Below are positions 35,878-43,280 of a stretch of DNA of 49,095 nt, in pieces; position 1 is the first letter of the stretch; the number at the start of each line of letters is the position of its first letter. Both the position numbers and the translations under genes were made by a program. This DNA comes from Anaerolineae bacterium (lineage in GTDB: Bacteria; Chloroflexota; Anaerolineae; 4572-78; J111). The stretch spans positions 1 to 49,095 of the forward strand of contig JAJVIM010000017.1 in NCBI GenBank assembly GCA_022071955.1, written 5' to 3'. The notes beneath the pieces are model-generated. The model ran no database searches. It was not told where the DNA came from and saw only the letters and a list, made by a program, of their open reading frames with translations.

Positions 35878-36354
35878 ATGATTTTCGACCGATTGCTCAC
35901 CAGACGCAACGGAGTGAGGACTGATGATAAAATCAAGGTGGAAGTTATAGCTGCTCTAAATAATTTCGACCCTTTGCACGCAACGAAGCCACAAATTGGG
36001 GTTGAAGTGGTGAATGGGGCAGTGACCTTGAATGGGGTAGTGCGGGGTGGGGGTCAGCGCGGAATGGCAGAACGCTTGGCAGCAACCATTGAGGGTGTCA
36101 CCACCGTTCACAACTATTTGCTCGACGATCCCACAATCGAGGGAGCCATTGCCCGGGCGCTCGCTGCTAATCCGCAAACACAAATATCCACGACTACCGT
36201 GCGGATAAAATCATACAACGGAATGGTCACGTTGTTCGGGCCGGTTTCCAGTGAAATTAAAAAATTAACTGCTGAGGAAGTGACCCGGACCATCCCCGGT
36301 GTAATTAAGGTTGTAAATAGACTGACGGTCATATCAAACGGAAAAAGCCATTAA
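35878..36354 (+). CDS. Protein with two BON domains
   Basis: A 158-residue protein from ATG 35878; AGGAGG lies 9 nt before it, and a TTG further upstream is less likely. Two BON-type repeats are visible: IKVEVIAALNNFDPLHATKPQIGVEVVNGAVTLNGVV and IARALAANPQTQISTTTVRIKSYNGMVTLFGPV, each ending with a V-x-G-V turn and IPGVIKVVNRL. BON domains bind membranes or phospholipids and occur in osmotic-stress proteins. No signal peptide is present, so it is cytoplasmic unless attached to a partner. Confidence 0.88.
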   Translation: MIFDRLLTRRNGVRTDDKIKVEVIAALNNFDPLHATKPQIGVEVVNGAVTLNGVVRGGGQRGMAERLAATIEGVTTVHNYLLDDPTIEGAIARALAANPQTQISTTTVRIKSYNGMVTLFGPVSSEIKKLTAEEVTRTIPGVIKVVNRLTVISNGKSH

Positions 36355-36388
36355 CGATAGCAATGCGACTTGACAGGTTATAATTGTT

Positions 36389-36405
36389 TCTTACGATACG
36401 TAAGA
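36389..36405. promoter_or_regulatory. Dyad operator D (TCTTAC-N5-GTAAGA)
   Basis: A further copy of the repeated dyad, with perfect 6-bp arms around GATAC, 108 bp before the DUF1624 gene. A TTGACA lies at 36370-36375, so the dyad may overlap a promoter. Confidence 0.6.
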
Positions 36406-36513
36406 TAAAATTGATCGTCTCGCATTTTGGCATATAATTGCTATTTGGCGTTGAATAAACCCAGAGGGGTGCCGTGTCAGGAACCAAAACCACCCCCGTG
36501 ATGTGATTACCTG

Positions 36514-37305
36514 ATGACAACCCTTACCTCTACATCAAACACACGAATTGACTACGCTGGTGGACGCACGCCCCGATTATGGGAGATTGATGCCCTACGC
36601 GGCGTGGCCATCATTCTGGTCGTGTTTTATCACTTTGTGTGGGACTTATCCTATTTTCGCCTCTATCCGGTAAATGTGTTGTCCCCTTCCTGGCAAATAT
36701 TTGCCAGGAGTATCGGCTCCACCTTTATTTTTTTGCTGGGAGTGTCGCTAACTCTAAGCCATCTCCGGGTGTCCCATCGTACCGGACAAGCGGCTCCATT
36801 CGTTAAATATTTGCGCCGAGGCGGCCAACTATTCGGCTTGGGGCTTGTCATTTCAGTAGTAACGTATGTTGTCATTGGTCCGGGTTTTGTTGTCTTTGGT
36901 ATTCTGCATTTGTTGGGCCTGGGTGTTATCTTAGCCTATCCATTTTTACAGATAAATCGATGGGTTAGCCTGGTTGCTGGCCTGTTTTTAATTGGTCTGG
37001 GAGCATATTTAAATACTGTGACAGTTTCGTACCCGTGGTTAATCTGGTTTGGTATAAAACAACAGGGACGCGCTATGGTAGATTATTACCCGCTGCTGCC
37101 TTGGTTCGGCATAACCTTGCTGGGAATTTTCGCCGGGCGCAGCCTGTATCCCCACGATGTATCCCGGCTGGTTCTGCCCGACTATTCTAGGGTGCTGCCG
37201 GTGCGCGGTCTGCGCTTGTTGGGCCGGCATACATTGTTTATCTATCTTGTTCATCAGCCTATTTTGATAGGTTTCTTGTTTTCTTTGAGGCTGATTTTAG
37301 ACTGA
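36514..37305 (+). CDS. DUF1624 / heparan-glucosaminide acetyltransferase-like membrane protein
   Basis: A 263-residue protein with about seven membrane segments. The opening RLWEIDALRGVAIILVVFYHFVWDLSYF is the DUF1624 signature, whose conserved Arg and His belong to the acyltransferase-like fold; FLLGVSLTLSH and LGRHTLFIYLVHQPILIG are also typical. The family is related to transmembrane acetyltransferases, but the bacterial substrate is unknown. It follows dyad D and is 63 bp before the DUF2085 gene. Confidence 0.88.
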   Translation: MTTLTSTSNTRIDYAGGRTPRLWEIDALRGVAIILVVFYHFVWDLSYFRLYPVNVLSPSWQIFARSIGSTFIFLLGVSLTLSHLRVSHRTGQAAPFVKYLRRGGQLFGLGLVISVVTYVVIGPGFVVFGILHLLGLGVILAYPFLQINRWVSLVAGLFLIGLGAYLNTVTVSYPWLIWFGIKQQGRAMVDYYPLLPWFGITLLGIFAGRSLYPHDVSRLVLPDYSRVLPVRGLRLLGRHTLFIYLVHQPILIGFLFSLRLILD

Positions 37306-37368
37306 ATGAAACGCTCACAGTCTGTTCAGTAGTCGGGCTGTGAAAAAATATTACGTTGGGAGTTTTTC

Positions 37369-38118
37369 ATGAATATAACAACAGATTTAGACGCAACCAA
37401 AACAGCAGGCAAGAATACACCGTCTAAGGTGTGGTCCCAGCGCATCAACTACTGGGTTGAACATCACTGGCTGCTTGCCTTTAACGTTATCTGGGGCGCC
37501 ATTGTAACCCTGCCTGTTTTGGCCCCCGCGCTGATGGCGGCCGGATTGACCCTGCCGGCGCGAATGGTTTATACGATGTACAGTTTTCTCTGCCACCAAC
37601 TACCGGAGCGCTCCTGGTTTTTGTTTGGTCCGCAAATCAGTTACACGCAAGAGCAAATTGCGGCGGCCTGGGGCGTCACCGTGGCCGACATCAGCCACGA
37701 GATGATTCGCCGTCAATTTATCGGTACGCCGGAACTGGGCTGGAAAATCGCCTGGTCGGATCGGATGGTGGCCATGTATGGCAGCATCCTTTTGTTTGGG
37801 CTGCTGTACGCGCTGCTGCGGCAGTGGAGGATCAGGCCCAAAGGGTTCTCGTGGCAATGGCTGCTGCTCCTGATTTTACCGATGGCGCTTGATGGCGCCA
37901 CGCATCTGGTCAATGATGTACTGCGGCTCAGCTTTAGGGACGTCAACCAGTGGGCCATTTGGCTCACCGGCGGCGTCTTCCCGCCCCAGTTTTACGCCGG
38001 CGATATGTTTGGCTCGCTCAACTCGCTGCTGCGGATTTTGACCGGACTATTGTTTGGGTTTGGGATTGTTGGTTTTCTGTGGCCGTTGATGGATCGGGAG
38101 TTTTCACCCCGGCGATAA
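37369..38118 (+). CDS. DUF2085-family membrane protein
   Basis: A 249-residue protein with about six hydrophobic segments. The family signature is YTMYSFLCHQLPERSWFLFG near residue 65, followed by SDRMVAMYGSILLFGLLYALL and LILPMALDGATHLVND. DUF2085 proteins of Chloroflexota often precede DUF2752 genes, as here, which begins 40 bp later. Function unknown. Confidence 0.88.
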   Translation: MNITTDLDATKTAGKNTPSKVWSQRINYWVEHHWLLAFNVIWGAIVTLPVLAPALMAAGLTLPARMVYTMYSFLCHQLPERSWFLFGPQISYTQEQIAAAWGVTVADISHEMIRRQFIGTPELGWKIAWSDRMVAMYGSILLFGLLYALLRQWRIRPKGFSWQWLLLLILPMALDGATHLVNDVLRLSFRDVNQWAIWLTGGVFPPQFYAGDMFGSLNSLLRILTGLLFGFGIVGFLWPLMDREFSPRR

Positions 38119-38158
38119 TTTGGAACGGCCAGAGCACAAAATTCTGGGAGTGTTTGGC

Positions 38159-38623
38159 GTGACAAAAACCTCGGTTTGGGCAGATCTCAACACATTGCGT
38201 CGGCCAATTTTAGCGCCGATTATCGACAATCGTCCGCTGTGCTGGGGTATCGCTACGGCCGGTATCATTCAGGTCAACCTAACAGCCCTGGCGTTGCCGG
38301 CCTGGCAATCGCCGCTGCATCGCCTGTTTGGCATTCCCGACCCCGGCTGCGGGCTGACGCGGGCCATCGTTGCCCTGTTGCGGGGTGACTGGCAAACCTC
38401 GCTGACGTTTCACGTGTTTGCGCCGCTATTCACCGTTGCAATTTCGATCATTGCACTTGGCGCAGCACTGCCGGCGTCTCGGCAAAAATAGCTGGTTGAC
38501 TGTATTGCATTGGTTGAACGCCGCACTGGATTGATCGCCATTCTGCCGGTCGTGCTGGTGGTATACCAGTTGGGCCGGCTAATTATTCTGCGGCAGGAAT
38601 ATTTGATGTTGATTGCAGGGTAG
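38159..38623 (+). pseudogene. DUF2752-family membrane protein with internal amber codon
   Basis: GTG start at 38159 behind GGGAGTG; a TTG at 38120 is also in frame. The DUF2752 signature is FGIPDPGCGLTRAIVALLRGDW. Translation meets TAG at 38489-38491, yet the same frame stays open for 43 more codons with a sensible last membrane segment (TGLIAILPVVLVVYQLGRLI). Family members have this last segment, so a single nonsense mutation, an assembly error or amber readthrough are all possible. Function unknown. Confidence 0.65.
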
Positions 38624-38629
38624 TAAAAG

Positions 38630-39499
38630 ATGTGGGCGCTGCTGGCCCTGGGGGCGGCTTTACTTACCTCATTCAATCCGATTCTCTACAAGAAGATGCT
38701 CAAGGATGTGAGTTCGGTGACCGTGGTCTTTGCTGTCGTTTTATTGTCGCTGCCTCCCCTGGCTGTGTTCAGCGTTTTTCTTACTCCACAGTTTCCCGCT
38801 CTGGATTGGCTCTTTATGGTAGGCGTTGTCGGTTCCGCTGTGTTAAATGTCGGCGCGCATCTGGCCTCAACACGGGCGTTACAGTTAGAGGACACCTCGC
38901 TGGTAACGCCACTGTTGATCTTCAGCCCGGTCTTTACCGTCATCATATCAGCTATCTTTCTGGATGAAATTCCCTCGTTGATAGGAGTAACTGGCGTGGG
39001 CTTGGTACTGATAGGCGCTTACTGGCTCAATCATAACCCGGGGTCGAGCTGGCTGGCACCGTTGCGAGCACTGGCATTTAAACCCGGCATCATGTTGGTG
39101 TTGCTGGCTGGTCTGTTGTGGTCTGTTACCCCAGTTCTGGAGAAGGTTGCCCTCGAACATACTAACCCGGTCAGCCCACGTTTTACGGTACTCGTCATCA
39201 ATATTTTGTTGGTGGCCCTGCTAACGCCAGTGGTCTTGACCCGCGGTCGAACTGATGTGGGTAATTTAAAGGTACATCCCCGTGAGTTGCTCCTGGCCGG
39301 CCTGATTGCCGGGATAGCACCGGTACTGGGCTATACGGCTCTCAGTCTCGGGCTGGTGGGGTATGTGACCACCCTGTTCAAACTCAGCACCTTAATGACC
39401 GTGTTATGGGGGGGATTGTTGTTGGGTGAAAGCGGTTTGCGCCGGCGGCTCCCAGCCTCATTGGTAATGGTGGTGGGCGCGGTCTTAATTACGCTATGA
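38630..39499 (+). CDS. EamA/DMT-family transporter
   Basis: A 289-residue ten-helix membrane protein with two EamA repeats: WALLALGAALLTSFNPILYKKML at the start; LVTPLLIFSPVFTVIISAIFLDEIPSLIGVTGVGLVLIG closing the first repeat; and LFKLSTLMTVLWGGLLLGESGLRRRLPASLVMVVGAVLI closing the second. Family members export amino acids or metabolites. It starts 6 bp after the interrupted DUF2752 frame. It ends about 140 bp before the ArsR gene, whose own promoter lies between. Confidence 0.9.
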   Translation: MWALLALGAALLTSFNPILYKKMLKDVSSVTVVFAVVLLSLPPLAVFSVFLTPQFPALDWLFMVGVVGSAVLNVGAHLASTRALQLEDTSLVTPLLIFSPVFTVIISAIFLDEIPSLIGVTGVGLVLIGAYWLNHNPGSSWLAPLRALAFKPGIMLVLLAGLLWSVTPVLEKVALEHTNPVSPRFTVLVINILLVALLTPVVLTRGRTDVGNLKVHPRELLLAGLIAGIAPVLGYTALSLGLVGYVTTLFKLSTLMTVLWGGLLLGESGLRRRLPASLVMVVGAVLITL

Positions 39500-39576
39500 T
39501 CTGGCGTGTAATCCCGTGGGACAATGAGACAATCATCACCTCAATGCTCGGCGGCAGCAAGAAAATTGACAGGCAC

Positions 39577-39626
39577 TTGACTCAAGTGTTTTTTGGGGTT
39601 ATTATTCAATTAATCTATTGAATAAT
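39577..39626 (+). promoter_or_regulatory. Promoter and operator of the ArsR-rhodanese operon
   Basis: Sigma-70-like -35 TTGACT (39577-39582), a 17-bp spacer and -10 TATTAT (39600-39605). A perfect inverted repeat ATTATTCAAT-TAATCT-ATTGAATAAT (39601-39626) covers the -10 and start region, the position of a repressor site. The AT-rich 10-6-10 dyad is typical of ArsR-family operators, so the repressor at 39640 probably represses itself and the downstream genes. Confidence 0.8.
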
Positions 39627-39639
39627 TGAGTAAATTAAA

Positions 39640-40308
39640 ATGACTTCTAACAAACGCGCCCAAAAAGAAAAACTCTACAGTCTCTTTGCCCAAATTGCCA
39701 CTGCGATGGCCAACCCCCACCGGCTGGAATTGCTGGATTTGCTGGCCCAGTCCCCGCGCACAGTTGAGGAGTTGGCCAACGAAGCACAGATGAGCGTGGC
39801 CAATACGTCGCAGCATTTGCAGCGGCTCAAGCAAGCCCGGCTGGTGCTGGATGAGCGGGAAGGGGTGTACATCCGCTACCGGCTGGCCGACCCGGTGGTG
39901 GCGGATTTGTGGCTCAACTTGCGGGAAGTGGCCGCCCGCCAACTGGCTGAGGTAGAACTGGCGCTTAACGCTTACCGCACCCAGCGGCACGAGTTTGAGC
40001 AGATTTCTGCCGATGTTTTACTCACGCGGCTGCGCCAGAATGAAGTGGTGCTGCTCGACGTGCGCCCGGAAGTGGAGTACCAGGCCGGGCACCTGCCGGA
40101 GGCGCTCTCTATGCCCCTGGCAGAACTGGAACGCCGCCTGGCCGAATTGCCGCCGGACAAAACCATTGTAGCTTACTGCCGCGGCCCTTACTGCGTCATC
40201 GCCGATGATGCCTTGTCGATTCTGGCCCGGACCGGTTGGCCGGTGGCCCGGCTGGAAGCAGGCGTGTGGGAGTGGCAGCAGGCCGGCTACGAAACCGTGT
40301 CTCACTAA
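39640..40308 (+). CDS. ArsR-family repressor fused to a rhodanese domain
   Basis: A 222-residue protein. Residues about 8-95 are an ArsR winged helix (IATAMANPHRLELLDLLAQSPRTVEELANEAQMSVANTSQHLQRLKQARLV). The C-terminal 110 residues are a rhodanese domain with active-site loop VAYCRGPYCVIADDAL, Cys encoded normally by TGC. ArsR-rhodanese fusions are thought to sense persulfide or related sulfur or arsenic species. The operator overlaps its promoter, and the selenocysteine DsrE-like gene follows 23 bp later. It probably controls the operon up to the MFS gene. Confidence 0.92.
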   Translation: MTSNKRAQKEKLYSLFAQIATAMANPHRLELLDLLAQSPRTVEELANEAQMSVANTSQHLQRLKQARLVLDEREGVYIRYRLADPVVADLWLNLREVAARQLAEVELALNAYRTQRHEFEQISADVLLTRLRQNEVVLLDVRPEVEYQAGHLPEALSMPLAELERRLAELPPDKTIVAYCRGPYCVIADDALSILARTGWPVARLEAGVWEWQQAGYETVSH

Positions 40309-40331
40309 TTTTCACAAGGAGCAACCCGCCA

Positions 40332-40697
40332 ATGAACACCGAAGTCACTCAAACTTATCTGTTTATCATCAACGATGCCCCCTACGGCAACGAGCGGCCT
40401 TTCAACGCCCTGCGGCTGGCCCTGAACCTGGTCAAGCGGCCCGGCGCGGCGGTGCGCGTTTTTATGACCGGCGACGGCGTGCTGTGCGCCCGCAAAGGTC
40501 AGAAAACGCCCGACGGCTACTACAACGTAGAACGGATGGTCAAATCGTTGGCCCACCGGGGTATGGTTGCCACCTGAGGCTCTTGCAGCGAGGCTCGCGG
40601 GCTCGAGCCGGAAGATAAAATTGAGGGTGTGCTGAACGGCAATATGGACTTGCAAGGCGATTGGGCTATCGAGGCGCATCAAATACTGGTATTTTGA
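40332..40697 (+). CDS. DsrE-like selenoprotein 1 (Sec82, UGSC)
   Basis: A 121-residue DsrE/DsrF-fold protein (MNTEVTQTYLFIINDAPYGNERPFNALRLALNL... GQKTPDGYYNVERMVKSL) interrupted by UGA at 40575-40577. In frame it continues GSCSEARGLEPEDKIEGVL and ends at TGA 40695-40697. Family members read CGTCxxARG here, so UGA replaces the first Cys of CxxC. The protein's own real stop is also UGA, so the codon keeps its stop meaning. A composite stem-loop follows the internal UGA. DsrE-like proteins carry persulfide sulfur, and a selenol would be a stronger nucleophile. Second gene of the ArsR-headed operon; AAGGAG before ATG. Confidence 0.9.
40578..40609 (+). promoter_or_regulatory. Candidate SECIS of DsrE-like selenoprotein 1
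   Basis: Base stem GGCUC/GAGCC (40578-40582 with 40605-40609) and apical stem GCGA/UCGC (40588-40591 with 40595-40598) closing loop GGC, 14 nt after the UGA. The loop begins with G. Confidence 0.65.
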
Positions 40698-40712
40698 TCG
40701 AGGAGGCAAGAA

Positions 40713-41822
40713 ATGTCTGAAACCATATTAACTGCTGAAACCCTGCGAGAAATGCTAAACCGGGGGCAGCCGGTCACCGTGCTGGATGTTCGCCACGCCA
40801 ATGAATGGGCCGAATGGGCCATTCCCGACAGCCTTAACGCTGATGTTTACGACGCGCTGAAAGCTAACAACCCCACCGCGATGGCCGGCGTTGCCTTGCC
40901 CGTCGACCGACCGGTAGTCACGGTTTGAGGGGCCGGCGTGGTCAGCCAGTTGGCTGCCGAACAACTCCGGGCGCGCGGTTTGCCGGCGCTGTCTCTAACC
41001 GGCGGGATGAAAGCCTGGAGCCTGGCCTGGAACAGCGCCGAACTGCTTTTGCCAAACAGCCAGGCCAAAATCATTCAGGTGCGCCGCACGGGTAAGGGGT
41101 GTCTTTCTTACCTGATTGGTTCACAAGGGCAGGCCGCGGTAATAGACCCGGCGGTTGGCCCGGAGGTGTATCTTGAATTAGCACAGGAAAACGGCTGGGG
41201 CATCAGCCACATTTTTGAAACCCACATCCACGCCGACCACCTCTCTCGCGCCCGAAGATTGGTAGAACGCGCGGGCGCGGTGCTGCACCTGCCGGCTCAG
41301 GAGCGGGCCACATTTCCGTTTCAGCCCGTTCAGGATAACGATGAATTTGCTATCGGTGCAGCCCGGCTGATGGCCTGGCACACCCCCGGCCATACCGGCG
41401 AAAGCACCAGCTATCTGCTTGATAACCAGGCCGTGTTTACGGGCGACACCCTCTTTTTAACCTCGGTGGGGCGGCCCGACCTGGAAGCCAGCGCAGAAGA
41501 AGCCCGGTTACGGGCCAGTCTGCTGTATCACACATTACAACGACTGCTAACCCTCGCCCCGGAAACCCTGATTTTGCCCGGCCATACCAACCAACCGGTT
41601 GCCTTTGATGGTCAAATGACTGCCGCCTCGCTGGCCAAAGTCAGCCGGTCGGTTGATCTGTTACACTTGCCCAAAGAAACGTTTGTTGAAACCATTCTAA
41701 CCCGCATTCCGGCCACGCCACCCAATCACCGGCGCATTGTTGAATTAAATGAAGCCGGGTTGTGGCCGGATGAAGACCCCACCACACTTGAAGCCGGCGC
41801 CAATCGCTGCGCAGTTATTTGA
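40713..41822 (+). CDS. Rhodanese-MBL fusion selenoprotein, persulfide dioxygenase-like (Sec72)
   Basis: A 369-residue protein, interrupted by UGA at 40926-40928. Rhodanese domain (residues 1-105): TVLDVRHANEWAEWAIPDSLNADVYDAL, then RPVVTV-U-GAGVVSQLAAEQLRARG and GGMKAWSLAWN; homologues read VTVCGAG, so U is the catalytic sulfurtransferase residue. The MBL domain (about 115-320) has THIHADHLSRA, HTPGHTGES and GDTLFLTSVGRPDL, as in ETHE1-type persulfide dioxygenases and BLH proteins. Domain order is rhodanese first, the reverse of many fusions. AGGAGGCAAGAA precedes ATG. The MFS gene overlaps its end region. Likely role: oxidation of persulfides made by the DsrE-like partner. Confidence 0.92.
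40940..40958 (+). promoter_or_regulatory. Candidate SECIS of the rhodanese-MBL selenoprotein
   Basis: Stem GG-(U bulge)-CAGCC / GGCUG-CC with loop AGUU, 19 nt after the UGA. The single bulged U on the 5' side below the apical stem and the G in the loop closely copy the E. coli fdhF mini-SECIS plan (GG-U-UGCA / UGCA-CC). This is the most convincing of the six. Confidence 0.8.
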
Positions 41823-41836
41823 TGAGGGGGTTGCCA

Positions 41837-43177
41837 ATGTCTCAGATAGACTCATCACCCCTGCAACTGGGATTGCGGGAAAACTGGCAGCAGTTTACGC
41901 TGCTCATCATTGTCAATGCCTTTGTGGGGGCTATGGTTGGTTTGGAGCGAACTGTACTGCCCCTCATTGCCGAAGCTGATTTTGGGTTGGCGGCCAAATC
42001 GGTCATCCTGTCTTTTCTCATCAGTTTTGGCGTGGTCAAGGCCATTGCCAACCTGTTTGCCGGGCGGCTATCGGACCGGCTGGGACGCAAGCGGATTTTA
42101 TTGGCCGGCTGGCTGTTTGGCCTGCCTGTGCCGCTGCTGATTATGTTTGCCCCCGGTTGGGGCTGGGTGGTGTTTGCCAACGTGCTGCTGGGCATTAACC
42201 AGGGTTTGAGCTGGTCCACTACCGTGATTATGAAAATTGATTTGGTTGGCCCCAAACAGCGCGGCCTGGCGATGGGGTTGAATGAATTTGCCGGTTATCT
42301 GGCGGTGTCGCTCTCGGCGCTGGCTACCGGCTACATTGCCGCCGGTTACGGCCTGCGCCCGGCCCCGTTTGTGCCCGGCCTGGCTTTTGCGCTGCTGGGC
42401 TTGTTTCTCTCGTTCTTTTTTGTGCGCGAAACCAAATCCCACGCCCGGCTTGAAGCCAACACCGAAAATCAAAAATCAAAAATCGCAAATCCAGAGTCCG
42501 ACCAGCCTTCCTTTGCCCAGATTTTGTTGCTGACCAGTTGGAAAGACCGCACCCTCTTTTCGGCCAGCCAGGCCGGGATGATCAACAATCTCAACGATGG
42601 CATGGTTTGGGGGCTACTGCCGATATTCCTGGCCGGAGCCGGGTTATCGCTGGAACAAATTGGCCTGATTGCCGCCGCTTATCCCGGCGTGTGGGGTTTG
42701 AGCCAGCTTTTTACCGGCGCGCTCAGCGACCGCTGGGGACGCAAATGGCTGATTGCCGGCGGCATGTGGGTGCAGGCCATTGGCATCTGGGTGCTTGTCA
42801 TCGGGCAGGGGCTGGCGGTGTGGCTGGCCGGGGCGGTGTTGCTGGGTTTTGGCACGGCGATGGTTTACCCTACCCTGCTGGCGGCGGTGTCTGATGTGGC
42901 GCATCCCAACTGGCGGGCCTCGGCGGTGGGAGTATACCGGTTATGGCGCGATGGCGGTTATGCCGTGGGCGCGCTCTTGGCCGGCGTGCTGGCCGATGCG
43001 CTGGGCATCCCCTTTGCCATTGCCGCCATTGGCGGGCTAACGTTTCTTTCCGGGCTGATTGTGGCCGGGGTGATGTATGAAACCCTGCCGGCGCGTGATG
43101 CAACCTCTGCCTCTGGCGACACAGCCGGAAGAAAAATTGTACCCGCGTTTGGCGCTGATTCAGCGCGCGAAAAATGA
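41837..43177 (+). CDS. Major facilitator superfamily transporter
   Basis: A 446-residue protein from ATG 41837 after GAGGGGG. About twelve membrane segments and the MFS motif A GRLSDRLGRKRILLAGW between helices 2 and 3, with a second copy GALSDRWGRKWLIAGG in the C-half. A polar loop between helices 6 and 7 carries a small AAAATC-type repeat insertion (42464-42492). It starts 14 bp after the rhodanese-MBL gene, so it is in the ArsR-headed operon. The substrate is unknown; a sulfur or arsenic species fits the context. Confidence 0.92.
   Translation: MSQIDSSPLQLGLRENWQQFTLLIIVNAFVGAMVGLERTVLPLIAEADFGLAAKSVILSFLISFGVVKAIANLFAGRLSDRLGRKRILLAGWLFGLPVPLLIMFAPGWGWVVFANVLLGINQGLSWSTTVIMKIDLVGPKQRGLAMGLNEFAGYLAVSLSALATGYIAAGYGLRPAPFVPGLAFALLGLFLSFFFVRETKSHARLEANTENQKSKIANPESDQPSFAQILLLTSWKDRTLFSASQAGMINNLNDGMVWGLLPIFLAGAGLSLEQIGLIAAAYPGVWGLSQLFTGALSDRWGRKWLIAGGMWVQAIGIWVLVIGQGLAVWLAGAVLLGFGTAMVYPTLLAAVSDVAHPNWRASAVGVYRLWRDGGYAVGALLAGVLADALGIPFAIAAIGGLTFLSGLIVAGVMYETLPARDATSASGDTAGRKIVPAFGADSAREK
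42464..42492. repeat. AAAATC tandem mini-repeat inside the MFS gene
   Basis: Three near-identical 7-bp units (GAAAATC, AAAAATC, AAAAATC) followed by GCAAATCC, encoding ENQKSKIANPES in the central cytoplasmic loop. Such AAAATC runs are seen as small dispersed in-frame insertions in Chloroflexota and cyanobacteria. Confidence 0.6.
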
Positions 43178-43280
43178 CAGGTCTAAATCTACCCCTCACA
43201 AGTGATGCCCGGGCAAAGTGAGTCTGGCGCAACAAGATAAAACGACCAGAGAGGATTGGCTTATGAGTTGGAGGTAATTT

